Assembly: GCF_003965815.1 (NCBI RefSeq)
Contig: NZ_RXOE01000003.1
Coordinates: 124,001-188,000 of the forward strand
Origin: Variovorax gossypii
Lineage (GTDB): Bacteria; Pseudomonadota; Gammaproteobacteria; Burkholderiales; Burkholderiaceae_C
DNA length: 64,000 bases
Direction: 5' to 3'
The position numbers and the translations under genes are program-made. The notes under the pieces were generated by a model. That model saw only the letters and a program-made list of their open reading frames with translations. It ran no database searches and was not told where the DNA came from. Positions 37,301 through 47,200 of this stretch are shown here, in pieces; positions within the stretch are counted from its first letter, which is position 1; every line of letters starts with the position of its first letter.

Positions 37301-40300
37301 ATGATGTCCTTCACAGACCAGCTCCACGCCTGCCACGAACGCCTTGTGTCGGTGTGCGCGGCGCTGCCGGCCCCGTATCCGGCCTTCACGCTGTTCTTCT
37401 CCGTGAGCGACGGCTCGCAACGTGCGCACGTGGTGCACGCGCGGGCCGCCGATTTCGAGACCGCCTGGCGCGAGGGCGCCGGACACATGGAGAGCTGGGT
37501 GCGCGAGCGCGGCATCGTGTCGCCGTGGCTGCGCATCGACTGGGTCGAGGGCGCGAGCCCGATGGACTGGGCCCAGTTCAAGACCCAGCTCACCGCCGTC
37601 AAGCGCAACTACTTCCGCCTCGGGCTGGCCTTCGACAAGGACTTCTCGATGGCCTTCACCGAGCAGGAGCTCAACGCCAACGCGATGCTGTGCGGCGACT
37701 CGACCATTCCGCACTCGGTGGTGAACGCGCGCAACTTCGAGGTCTACAGCCAGGCGCGCTTCGAGCGCTCGCCGCCGCTGGACATGTCGGCGGACCAGCC
37801 GGTCTACCTGCTCGCGACCGTGGGTGTGTTCTGCCAGCCCGACGGCGTGGTGCACAAGCTGGTGGGCACGGGGCTCGACGCGGGTCGTCGGCAGCTGCCG
37901 GCGCTCAATCCGCAGTCGGTGCTCGACCTCGTGCGCAGCGGCTCGTCGTACCTGGCGCGCCAGGTGCAGGGCGACGGCCTCTTCGTGTACGGCTACTTCC
38001 CGTGCTTCGACCGCCGCATCCCGACCTACGACGCGATGCGCCACGCGAGCGCGGTCTACGCCATGCTCGAGTCGTGGGAGCTCACGCGCGACGAGACGCT
38101 GCGCGCGGCCATCGACCGGGCGCTGGACCATCTCACCGGATCGCTGATCCGCGACTACACGCTGCTCGACGGCCGCGCCGTGGCCTTCCTGGTCGACACC
38201 GGCGGCGAGATCAAGCTCGGCGGCAACGCGGCCTGCGTGCTCGCGCTGGTGAAGTACTGCGAGCTGATGGAAACGCGCCGCTGGCTGCCGCTGCTGGAGC
38301 GGCTCGCGCTGGGCATCGTCTCGCTGCAGGACCCGGCCACCGGACGCTTCAACCACGTGCTGCACGCGGCCGACCTCACGGTCAAGCAGGCCTCGCGCAT
38401 CATCTACTACGACGGCGAGGCGGCCTACGGACTCATGCGCCTGTACAGCCTCACGCGCGAGCCGCAATGGCTTGCCGTGGTGGAGAAGGCCTTCGACCAT
38501 TTCATCGCCAGCCAGCACTGGCAGGCGCACGACCACTGGCTCAGCTGCTGCGTGCACGAGCTCACGCACTGGAGCCCGCAGGAGAAGTACTTCCGCTTCG
38601 GCCTGCAGAACGTGGCGGGGTATCTCGATTTCGTGCTCGACCGGAAGACCACCTTCCCGACGCTGCTCGAACTCATGCTGGCCGCGCAGCAGATGCTCCA
38701 GCGGCTCGAAGGCATGCCCGCGATGCGGCACCTTCTGGACGAGCTCGACACCGAGAAGTTCTACCGCGCGCTCGACTACCGCGCGCACTACCTGCTCAAC
38801 GGTTTCTTCTGGCCAGAGATGGCGATGTACTTCCGCCGTCCGTCGACGGTGGTGGGCTCGTTCTTCATCCGCCACCACTCGTTCCGCGTGCGCATCGACG
38901 ACGTCGAGCAGTACCTCTCGGGCTTCGCCGCCTACCACCGCTACCTGGTGGAGCGGCGCGCCTCGCCGGGCGCCGCGGGCACGGGCTCCGGCGGAGGCCG
39001 CGACGACGGCGCCGTGTGGACCGCGAGCGAGATGGCGCGCGTCACCGGCGGCGAATGGGTCGTGAAGCCCGAGGACGGATGGCGCGCCGCCGGCGTTGCG
39101 CAGCGCTCCTTCATGCGCAAGGGGCGCGTGGTGTTCGACCACCAGACGCGACCCTCGAAGACGCCGCTGGCGGCGGTCACGCTCAAGGGCGTGCTGCAGC
39201 CGGCCGCGGCCGTGCTGTGCTCCGACCCCAAGCCGCATCTCGACAAGCGCGTGCCCGTGCTCAAGGTGTCGAACGTGCTGCAGGCCGTGCTGGAGCTGGG
39301 CGACCATGCGCGCGCCGAATTCGCGGGCCGCGTGTGCGGCGTGCTCGGCAGCGGCGCGGGCAGCGGCACCGTGGCCGCCATGCTGGCCGGCGCGCTGACC
39401 GTGTGGGGCGAGGTCGGCCAGCCCGAGGGCAACATCAGCCTGCCGTCGGGCATCGCCTGGAACATGACCTGCATGCCGCGCCATGCGGCCTACTGGGTGC
39501 TGGAGATGGGCACCTCGCACATGCCGGCTTCCGCGCAACTGGTGCGCCCGTCGCTCATGGTGGTGACGGGGCTCTCGACCGCGTCGCAGAAGCACCGCGG
39601 CCCCTCGGAAGCGGCCGCGCGTCTCGACAGCCGGATCTTCCAGGCCATGGTGCCGGGCGACAGCGTGGTGCTCAACCGCGACATGGCCGAGTTCGCGACC
39701 TTCGCCGAGGCGGCGATGGCACAGCAGCTTCAGATCGTGACCTGCGGCGAGCACAGGGACGCCGACGTGCGCCTGCTCGGCTTCGACCACGGCGAGGTGC
39801 AGGCGCTGGTGGCGGGCGAGCCCTTCCAGCTGTGGCTGAATGCGCCGGGACGCCACATGGGCGCGAGCGCCATCGCGGCGCTCGCTGCACTGCAGGCGAT
39901 GCGCCTGCCGCTGGCGGCCGCGGTCGAGCCCTTCGCGCACTTCGAGCCGCCGGGCGGACGCGGCGCGCTGCACACCATTCACATCGGCGGCGGCAGCTTC
40001 AAGCTGATCGACGAGACCTACGACGCCAACCCGAGCTCGATGCGCGCGGCGCTGGAGCTGCTCTCGCAGGCGCCCTGCGAGCCGGCGCGGCGAGTGGCGA
40101 TCCTCGGCGACATGCAGGAGCTCGGCCCCGCCGCGCAACGCCACCACCTCGACCTCGAGGCCGAGCTGCTTGCATCGCAGCCCGACCGCGTGCTGCTGTG
40201 CGGACCGCTGATGCGCGCGCTGCATGCGCGCATCCGCACCAAGGTCCGCTCGCACTGGTTCGTCGACGTGTCCGACCTGTCGACCGCGCTGGGCGGGCTG

Positions 40301-40387
40301 CTGCAGCCCGGCGACTGGGTGTTGGCGAAGAGTTCCGCGGGCATCGGCCTGTCGAGGCTGGCCCGCGTTTTGAAAGCACTGCCATGA
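37301..40387 (+). CDS. Fusion of alpha-helical toroid-like domain with degenerate MurF-like ligase
   Basis: 1028 residues. Residues about 170-560 look like an (alpha/alpha) toroid of glycosidase or epimerase type: YGYFPCFDRRIPTYDAMRHASAVYAMLESW, IIYYDGEAAYGLMRLYSL, HDHWLSCCVHELTH. From about 568 the protein follows MurF: an N-terminal domain (ASEMARVTGGEW), a central domain with EMGTSH (735-740; MurF EMGANH), VVLNRD, and a C-terminal domain with YDANPSSMRAAL (from 907) and GDMQEL (936-941). The ATP loop reads GSGAGSGTV (683-691) where Mur ligases have a GKT; the lysine is missing. The usual carbamylated Lys segment is also altered. It may bind but not hydrolyse ATP, or use another chemistry. 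Its stop overlaps a small gene. Confidence 0.75.
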   Translation: MMSFTDQLHACHERLVSVCAALPAPYPAFTLFFSVSDGSQRAHVVHARAADFETAWREGAGHMESWVRERGIVSPWLRIDWVEGASPMDWAQFKTQLTAVKRNYFRLGLAFDKDFSMAFTEQELNANAMLCGDSTIPHSVVNARNFEVYSQARFERSPPLDMSADQPVYLLATVGVFCQPDGVVHKLVGTGLDAGRRQLPALNPQSVLDLVRSGSSYLARQVQGDGLFVYGYFPCFDRRIPTYDAMRHASAVYAMLESWELTRDETLRAAIDRALDHLTGSLIRDYTLLDGRAVAFLVDTGGEIKLGGNAACVLALVKYCELMETRRWLPLLERLALGIVSLQDPATGRFNHVLHAADLTVKQASRIIYYDGEAAYGLMRLYSLTREPQWLAVVEKAFDHFIASQHWQAHDHWLSCCVHELTHWSPQEKYFRFGLQNVAGYLDFVLDRKTTFPTLLELMLAAQQMLQRLEGMPAMRHLLDELDTEKFYRALDYRAHYLLNGFFWPEMAMYFRRPSTVVGSFFIRHHSFRVRIDDVEQYLSGFAAYHRYLVERRASPGAAGTGSGGGRDDGAVWTASEMARVTGGEWVVKPEDGWRAAGVAQRSFMRKGRVVFDHQTRPSKTPLAAVTLKGVLQPAAAVLCSDPKPHLDKRVPVLKVSNVLQAVLELGDHARAEFAGRVCGVLGSGAGSGTVAAMLAGALTVWGEVGQPEGNISLPSGIAWNMTCMPRHAAYWVLEMGTSHMPASAQLVRPSLMVVTGLSTASQKHRGPSEAAARLDSRIFQAMVPGDSVVLNRDMAEFATFAEAAMAQQLQIVTCGEHRDADVRLLGFDHGEVQALVAGEPFQLWLNAPGRHMGASAIAALAALQAMRLPLAAAVEPFAHFEPPGGRGALHTIHIGGGSFKLIDETYDANPSSMRAALELLSQAPCEPARRVAILGDMQELGPAAQRHHLDLEAELLASQPDRVLLCGPLMRALHARIRTKVRSHWFVDVSDLSTALGGLLQPGDWVLAKSSAGIGLSRLARVLKALP

Positions 40388-40677
40388 GATGGAACGCACT
40401 CCTGCATTCGCCCTTCTTCGATCATGAGCCGCGGCTGCGGCGCGAGCCCTCGCGGCGCTGGTGGCTGGGCTGGCTGCAACTGCTGTGCGCATGGGTGCTG
40501 TGCATGCTGCTGTGCGCCAACATCGCGCTGGTGTTCGCACAGGGTTTGCCCGGACAGACAGGGGAGGCCAGGGCAGGGAGGCCGGCCGGTTGCGCGGTTA
40601 TGGGAAGCGCCGCGCAACCGGAGCCGGTTCATGGGATCAGGGCCGATGTGACGAGAGGGCAGAAGCTGTCTTGCTGA
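40384..40677 (+). CDS. Small membrane protein, translationally coupled, 97 aa
   Basis: The ATG at 40384 overlaps the stop of the toroid/MurF gene (ATGA), the hallmark of coupled translation. Residues 1-24 are polar and basic with WW pairs (HEPRLRREPSRRWWLGWLQ), followed by one membrane helix, LLCAWVLCMLLCANIALVFA. Codon use is typical for the window up to about residue 53, then becomes poorer, so the far C-terminus may be less constrained. No family recognised. It probably anchors or assists the upstream enzyme at the inner membrane, by position only. Confidence 0.6.
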   Translation: MRWNALLHSPFFDHEPRLRREPSRRWWLGWLQLLCAWVLCMLLCANIALVFAQGLPGQTGEARAGRPAGCAVMGSAAQPEPVHGIRADVTRGQKLSC

Positions 40678-40715
40678 TGTGTGTTTGAAGCGCACCGCGC
40701 ATCAATTTTTGCCTT

Positions 40716-40756
40716 GTAACAGCCGGGTAACAGTTGATAATGACGCAGGCGTCATT
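40716..40756. promoter_or_regulatory. Operator-like repeats before the type I secretion operon
   Basis: Two direct GTAACAG repeats (40716-40722 and 40727-40733), and an exact inverted repeat AATGACGC-AG-GCGTCATT (40739-40756), end 24 bp before the ABC-transporter start codon. The palindrome lies where a repressor would block the promoter or ribosome access. No sigma-54 element is visible here, so the secretion genes may be controlled separately from the repeat-protein gene. Confidence 0.6.
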
Positions 40757-40779
40757 GCACGACGAACCGGCTCTTCTCC

Positions 40780-42603
40780 ATGATCAAGTTCCTCCTGCCA
40801 AGCCAACTGGTTGCCGAGACTCCGGACGAGCCCGGTGCCAGTCCCTACGCGGGCGCGCTGAACGCCGCGTTCCGCGCCGCCTACCCGCTCGTGAAGAGCG
40901 CCGCATGGCGCTCGCTGCCCATCAGCCTGTTCGGGCTGCTGCCCTCGATCTTCCTGCTGCAGGTGTATGACCGCGTGCTCTCGCGCAGCGGCACGTCGAC
41001 GCTCGCCGCGCTGGTCAGCGGCATCCTGTTCTTCCTGTGCATCGAGTTCTGGCTGCGCACGCGCCGCTCGCGTCTGCTGCGCAATGCGGGCGCCATCGTC
41101 GACCACGGCATCTCGGGCGCGTTGCTCGATTCGATGCTGGGCCGGCCGCTGCGCGCGCTCGAGGCGCGGCCCGCGTCGGTGTGGCACCTGTACTTCCGCG
41201 ACGTGGCTTCGGTGCGCGGCACCATCACCGGCGGGCTGGCTCAATCCATCTTCGACCTGCCCATGGCCGTCTTCGCGCTGGTGGTCATCGGCATCGTCGC
41301 GCTGCCGGTGCTGCCGGTGGTGTTGCTGTTCCTCGCGATCATGTCCTTCCTCGCCTGGTGGTGGGCCGACGAGGTGCGCTCCGGCCGCGTCGAGGAAGTG
41401 CAGCGCGGGCGTGGCCTGGAGCGCGTGACCGCCGAGATCTGCAACGCGCGCGAGACGCTCAAGGCCCAGGCCAACGACGGTCCCACCGTCGAGATGTGGC
41501 GCCAGACCTACAACGCCTGGCTCGCCGAGAGCTTCAGCAAGAACGGCCAGATCGAGAGCGCGCGCGACGGCACCACAGTGCTGCTGACCGTGTTCTCCGT
41601 CGTCGTCGTGACCGTGGGCGCGGTCTCGGTGATGGAGCAGTGGATGACGGTGGGCGGCCTCGTCGCCTCGAACATGCTGGCGCTCAAGGCGCTTCAGCCG
41701 GTGGCGGGGCTGGTGTCGAACTGGCGCTCGCTGGCCACCGCGAAGGAAGCAGCCAAGCGCCTGGAGACCGTGCTGCGCGAGCCGGTGGAGAAGCCGCCCA
41801 CGGGCATGACGCTGCCCCAGCCGCTGGGCCGCATCACGCTGAAGGACGTGAGCTTCAGCTTCACCGAGAACTCGCAGCAGCCGGTGCTGGAAAACGTCGA
41901 CCTCGACATCGGCCCGGGCGGCCTGCACGTGATCGTGGGGCGCAACGGCGCGGGCAAGTCCACGCTGGTGAAGCTGCTGTCGGGCCTGTACACGCCCACG
42001 CGCGGCATCGTCAGCATCGGTGAATACGACCTCTCGCAGTTCGGCCGCGAAGAACTCTCGCGCTGGATCAGCTACCTCTCGCAGGAGGTCTACTGGTTCG
42101 GCGGTTCGCTCATCGACGTGATGCGCCGCAACGCGCCGGGCCAGAGCGACGAGCAGATCGTCGCGGCCTGCAAGCTCTCGGGCGCGCACGACTTCATCTC
42201 GCGGCTGCCCGACGGCTATCGCACCATGGTGGGCGAAGGCGGCACCGGCGTGTCGGTGGGCGAGCGGCGCAAGCTGGCGCTGGCCATGAGCTTCCTGCGC
42301 AAGCCCTCTGTGCTGGTGCTCGACGAGCCCAGCAACGACCTCGATTTCCAGAGCGAGCGCAACCTGCTCGCTACGCTGCTCGCGGTGGCCAAGGTACGCA
42401 CCGTGGTGGTGGTCACGCACTCGCTGCGCATCGTCTCGGCGGCCAACGTGGTCTACCACGTCACCGGCCAGGGCAATGTGGAGCAGGGCGCGGCCGCTGT
42501 GATGGTGCCGAAGCTTTTCGGCGTGAAGAAGCCGCTGGTGGCGCTGGGCGATTCGGAAGACGGCGCGGCGGGAGCTACGCCGGCCTCCCGTTCGATGGCA
42601 TGA
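40780..42603 (+). CDS. Type I secretion ABC transporter (permease-ATPase)
   Basis: 607 residues. An N-terminal membrane domain (about 40-330) with helices around SLPISLFGLLPSIFLLQVYDRVL, the family-typical PrtD/LapB-like start, and an ATPase domain: Walker A GRNGAGKST (387-395), Walker B VLVLDEPSND (D515, E516), H-loop VVVVTHSLR. The signature loop is VSVGERR (491-497) rather than LSGGQ. It lacks an obvious N-terminal C39 peptidase or C39-like domain. With the next two genes it would export a substrate directly to the outside; the repeat protein upstream is the obvious candidate. Confidence 0.9.
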   Translation: MIKFLLPSQLVAETPDEPGASPYAGALNAAFRAAYPLVKSAAWRSLPISLFGLLPSIFLLQVYDRVLSRSGTSTLAALVSGILFFLCIEFWLRTRRSRLLRNAGAIVDHGISGALLDSMLGRPLRALEARPASVWHLYFRDVASVRGTITGGLAQSIFDLPMAVFALVVIGIVALPVLPVVLLFLAIMSFLAWWWADEVRSGRVEEVQRGRGLERVTAEICNARETLKAQANDGPTVEMWRQTYNAWLAESFSKNGQIESARDGTTVLLTVFSVVVVTVGAVSVMEQWMTVGGLVASNMLALKALQPVAGLVSNWRSLATAKEAAKRLETVLREPVEKPPTGMTLPQPLGRITLKDVSFSFTENSQQPVLENVDLDIGPGGLHVIVGRNGAGKSTLVKLLSGLYTPTRGIVSIGEYDLSQFGREELSRWISYLSQEVYWFGGSLIDVMRRNAPGQSDEQIVAACKLSGAHDFISRLPDGYRTMVGEGGTGVSVGERRKLALAMSFLRKPSVLVLDEPSNDLDFQSERNLLATLLAVAKVRTVVVVTHSLRIVSAANVVYHVTGQGNVEQGAAAVMVPKLFGVKKPLVALGDSEDGAAGATPASRSMA

Positions 42604-42643
42604 CGCGCAGCAGCGATGAACGACGAGTGACCGGGGACGCGAT

Positions 42644-43960
42644 TTGAAAATAGACCTGCCGCAGATTCTTCAGGACGAGAACGACAAGCGCGCGGCACAG
42701 ACCTCGCCGCAGGGACGGCGGCGCCAGTGGATCATCGGCGGTGCGATCGGCCTGCTCGCACTGGTCGGCCTGGGCTTCCCGATGGAGACCGTGGTGGTCG
42801 CGCCGGGGCGCGTGATCCCGTCGGACCGCGTCAAGTCCATCCAGCATCTGGAGGGCGGCATCGTCAGCAACGTGCTGGTGAAGGAAGGCGAGAAGGTCAA
42901 GCAGGGCCAGTCGCTGGTCGAGATCGACCTCGGCGGCAGCGGCCTCAACCTCGAGGAGCTCACCGCCCGCTACGCCGCCACGCAGGCCACGCGCGTGCGG
43001 CTCATGGCCGAGAGCCGCGGCCAGCCGCTCACGCGCGCATCCTTCGCGACAGACATCGACGAGGGCGTGCTCGAAGGCGAGACCGGTGCCTACCAGGCGC
43101 GCGCGCTCGAGCAGCGCGGCGTGATGGCCGGTGCCGTGTCGGGCCTGGAGCAGGCGCGCAGCAAGAAGCTGGAGCAGGAGGCCAAGGCCAAGGGCCTGAG
43201 TGACCGGCTCGCGCTGATGCAGAAGGAGCTGGAGATCTCCGAGCAGCTGCTCAGCGAGAAGCTGGTCGGACAGGTCGAGGTGCTGGAGAAGCGGCGCCAG
43301 GCCGAGAGCGTGCGCAGCGAGCTCGCGGTGGCGCGCCAGGGCGTCGTCTCGGCCAATGCCTCCATCACCGAGGCGCAGGCCAAGATGGCCGAGGCCGAGG
43401 GACGTTTCCGCCGTCGCGCATCGGACGAGCTCGCCACCGTCGAGCGCCAGTTCGCGAGCCTGGCCGAGGACCTGGCGCGCGCGCGCACCCAGCGCTCGCG
43501 CACCGTGGTGAAGGCGCCGTCGGACGGCATCGTGAAGGGCCTGCGCAACTCCAGCCCGGGCTGGGTGGTGAAGCCCGGCGAATCGATTCTCGAAGTGGTG
43601 CCCGACGAGGACGAGATCATGGTCGAGGCGCGGCTCAATCCCAACGACCGCGGCTTCGTCGAAGTGGGCCAGCAGGCGCGCGTGAAGATCACCGCCTACG
43701 ACTACCTGCGCTACGGCGCGGTCGAGGGCAAGGTCAAGCTGGTGGCGGCCGACGCCGACCGCGACCCGGCCATCTCCAACGGCGCGCCTTACTACCGGCT
43801 GCTCATCAGCATGTCGCAGTCGCACGTGGGCCGCGACGAGAACCGCATCACCGCCGGCATGGAGTCCGAAGTGGACTTGCGTGTGGGCACCGACCCGTTC
43901 ATCTGGTACATCCTGCGACCCGTGCTCAAGCTTCGCCGCGAAGCCTTCCGCGAACCATGA
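42644..43960 (+). CDS. HlyD-family periplasmic adaptor of type I secretion
   Basis: 438 residues from a TTG start, the only usable start because a stop lies 24 bases upstream in frame. One N-terminal membrane anchor (WIIGGAIGLLALVGLGFPM, about 24-42), a lipoyl half-motif (APGRVIPSDRVKSIQHLEGGIVSNVLVKEGEKVKQGQSL), a long coiled coil (about 130-280) and a C-terminal beta-barrel (RTVVKAPSDGIVKGL, GMESEVDLRVGTDPF). It connects the ABC transporter to TolC. Its stop overlaps the next start by 4 bases. Confidence 0.92.
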   Translation: MKIDLPQILQDENDKRAAQTSPQGRRRQWIIGGAIGLLALVGLGFPMETVVVAPGRVIPSDRVKSIQHLEGGIVSNVLVKEGEKVKQGQSLVEIDLGGSGLNLEELTARYAATQATRVRLMAESRGQPLTRASFATDIDEGVLEGETGAYQARALEQRGVMAGAVSGLEQARSKKLEQEAKAKGLSDRLALMQKELEISEQLLSEKLVGQVEVLEKRRQAESVRSELAVARQGVVSANASITEAQAKMAEAEGRFRRRASDELATVERQFASLAEDLARARTQRSRTVVKAPSDGIVKGLRNSSPGWVVKPGESILEVVPDEDEIMVEARLNPNDRGFVEVGQQARVKITAYDYLRYGAVEGKVKLVAADADRDPAISNGAPYYRLLISMSQSHVGRDENRITAGMESEVDLRVGTDPFIWYILRPVLKLRREAFREP

Positions 43961-45567
43961 AGTACCGCAAACCGGTCGATCTGCGCCGCGTGGGCACCGG
44001 CGCCGTCTGCGCGGCCCTGTACGGAAGCCTGTATGCGGGCCTCGCGGGCCTCGCGCTGCCGCCCGCCGCCTTCGCGCAGGAGCAGCAGCCGTTCCAGGAA
44101 GAGACGGTCATCACCTCGCCGGCCGTTCCGCTGGTTCTCGCGCGCAGGCTCTCGCAGCCGTCGCTCGGCGCGGCCAGCTATGCGCAGCAGGTGAAGCAGG
44201 CCCTGATCGCGCTGTCGCAGGAATACCCCGAGGTGCAGACCGCGCAGGCCGCGGCCAACACCAGCAGCTACGGCGTGGATGCCGCGAAGCAGGCACGCTA
44301 CCCGAAGTTCAAGGTCGGCACCTCGTCCGGCAACTACAACAGCGGCGCGGCCAATGCCAAGACGCAGAGCTACACGGTGCTCACCGCCGAGGCGCGCGTG
44401 AGCCTGCTCGACGGCGGCGCCATGAGTGCAGCGCAGCGCGCCGCGGAGGCCGGCAACCAGGCGGACGACGAAGCCGTCATCACCACATCGCAGAAGGTGG
44501 TGCTGGACGCGCTCACCGCCTACCTGCAGGTGCAGCGCTTCGACCTGAAGAAGCAGATCGCGCACAAGGCCACCGAGGTGGTGGCCGAGCTCTCGAAGGC
44601 CGAGGCCCGCCGCGTGGCGCTGGGCGTGAGCGGCGACAACGACCTCAACATGGCCGCCTCGCGCCGCGCGCTGGTGGCCGCGCGCGAATCCGACTTCGAG
44701 GCCCAGCGCGACGAGGCGATCGCCAAGTTCCGCAACTACTTCAAGTTCTCGCCCAATGCCGAGTCGCTGCCCGTGCTCGCGGCGCCCGCGCAATGGCGCA
44801 TCGCCACGCAGGAAGAAGCGCTGCGCCGAGCCGAGGCGCGCAGCACCGAGATCGCCGAGGCGCAGGGCCGCATCGAGCGGGCGAGGGCGCTGGCCGACCA
44901 GCAGGACGCGAGCCTCTACCCCACGCTCGACGCCGTGCTCGTGAAGAGCAGGGACCCGCGCGGCGTGTCGCCGCAGGACCCGACGCGCGCGGCCTTCGAA
45001 CTCAACTGGAACTTCGGCAACGGCTTCGACCGGCAACTGCGCCTGAAGTCGGCGCTGGCCGAAGTCGCCAACCAGGAGGCCAAGCTCGAAGGCGTGAAGA
45101 ACAACCTGTTCGAGCTTACGGCCGCCTCGTGGTCGCGCACCGTCTCCGGCCGCGAGCGCGAGAAGCAGCTGATGGAAGCCGTCAGCACCTCGGGCCAGGC
45201 CTTCCGCGGCCGCCGCCGCCTGATGGAATTCGGCCGCGAGACCCTGCCCAAGGTGCTCGACGCCCAGCTCGACTACTACACGCTGCTGTTCGACTACGTC
45301 GACGGCGTCTTCGACCTGCGCATCTCGGAACTGCGCCTGGCGCGCACCACCGGCGAACTGCGCATCGACCCGCTGAGCCCCAACGGCTGGATCGACGGCC
45401 TCTTCGGCGCCCCCAGGCGCCAGGTGCTCACGGAAGACGGCCTGCTAGGCACCCTCTGCATCTCGAGCAACACCGCCTGCGCAACCGAGCCGGTGGCCGA
45501 ACGCACGGTCGGAATGGCAGGGCCTCCGCCCGCCCTGCGCAAAACCCAGCGACTCTCCATCCCCTGA
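43957..45567 (+). CDS. TolC-family outer-membrane channel of type I secretion
   Basis: 536 residues with a signal peptide (ALYGSLYAGLAGLALPPAAFAQ) and the outer-membrane efflux protein fold: helical repeats around EYPEVQTAQAAANTSSYGVDAAKQARYPKFKVGTS and LSEYRVALGVSGDNDLN-type segments (here ARRVALGVSGDNDLNMAA), and ELNWNFGNGFDRQLR as a strand-rich portion of the second half. The C-terminus has an extra tail with Cys residues. Overlaps the HlyD-family gene (ATGA), so it is the last gene of a translationally coupled type I secretion operon. Confidence 0.9.
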   Translation: MKYRKPVDLRRVGTGAVCAALYGSLYAGLAGLALPPAAFAQEQQPFQEETVITSPAVPLVLARRLSQPSLGAASYAQQVKQALIALSQEYPEVQTAQAAANTSSYGVDAAKQARYPKFKVGTSSGNYNSGAANAKTQSYTVLTAEARVSLLDGGAMSAAQRAAEAGNQADDEAVITTSQKVVLDALTAYLQVQRFDLKKQIAHKATEVVAELSKAEARRVALGVSGDNDLNMAASRRALVAARESDFEAQRDEAIAKFRNYFKFSPNAESLPVLAAPAQWRIATQEEALRRAEARSTEIAEAQGRIERARALADQQDASLYPTLDAVLVKSRDPRGVSPQDPTRAAFELNWNFGNGFDRQLRLKSALAEVANQEAKLEGVKNNLFELTAASWSRTVSGREREKQLMEAVSTSGQAFRGRRRLMEFGRETLPKVLDAQLDYYTLLFDYVDGVFDLRISELRLARTTGELRIDPLSPNGWIDGLFGAPRRQVLTEDGLLGTLCISSNTACATEPVAERTVGMAGPPPALRKTQRLSIP

Positions 45568-45616
45568 CCAAACCGGGAACGGGCAAGCGCAGCGAAGCCC
45601 AATTCCAGAACACGGA

Positions 45617-45682
45617 GGAACCGGCTCTGCCGGGCCTCAGGTGTTGCCCCCGGTAGGGGGTTGGCGAAGCGGACACGAAGTG
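45617..45682 (+). repeat. Intergenic repeat element, copy 2
   Basis: GGAACCGGCTCTGCCGGGCC, then GGTGTTGCCCCC-GGTAGGGGG, then ACACGAAGTG: the same block order as the minus strand of 12734-12806. It lies between the convergent TolC and enhancer-binding-protein genes and may serve as a hairpin transcript end. Confidence 0.75.
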
Positions 45683-45689
45683 CCGCGAA

Positions 45690-45747
45690 GCCTGGGGGCG
45701 AGCCAAGTCTTGCCTGGGGGCGAGCCAAGTCTTGCCTGGGGGCGAGC

Positions 45748-45748
<1 letters not shown>
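45690..45748. repeat. 22-bp tandem direct repeat, 2.7 copies
   Basis: GCCTGGGGGCGAGCCAAGTCTT at 45690-45711 and 45712-45733, with a truncated third copy (GCCTGGGGGCGAGCC) at 45734-45748 running into the end of the enhancer-binding-protein gene. It directly follows the intergenic repeat element and appears to be an extension of its end by duplication. Confidence 0.85.
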
Positions 45749-47184
<1,436 letters not shown>

Positions 47185-47200
47185 CGGAAAGAAAGGGGCG

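Noticed and set aside
32389-37608. A 1739-codon open frame on the minus strand opposite the repeat protein.
   Set aside because: It runs through the repeats and non-coding gaps, mirrors the GC-rich codon structure of the plus-strand gene, and has no ribosome-binding site or recognisable domain. It is a by-product of the repeat composition.
40678-40779. Third sigma-54 promoter for the type I secretion operon.
   Set aside because: No GG-N10-GC with flanking consensus is present in the gap.
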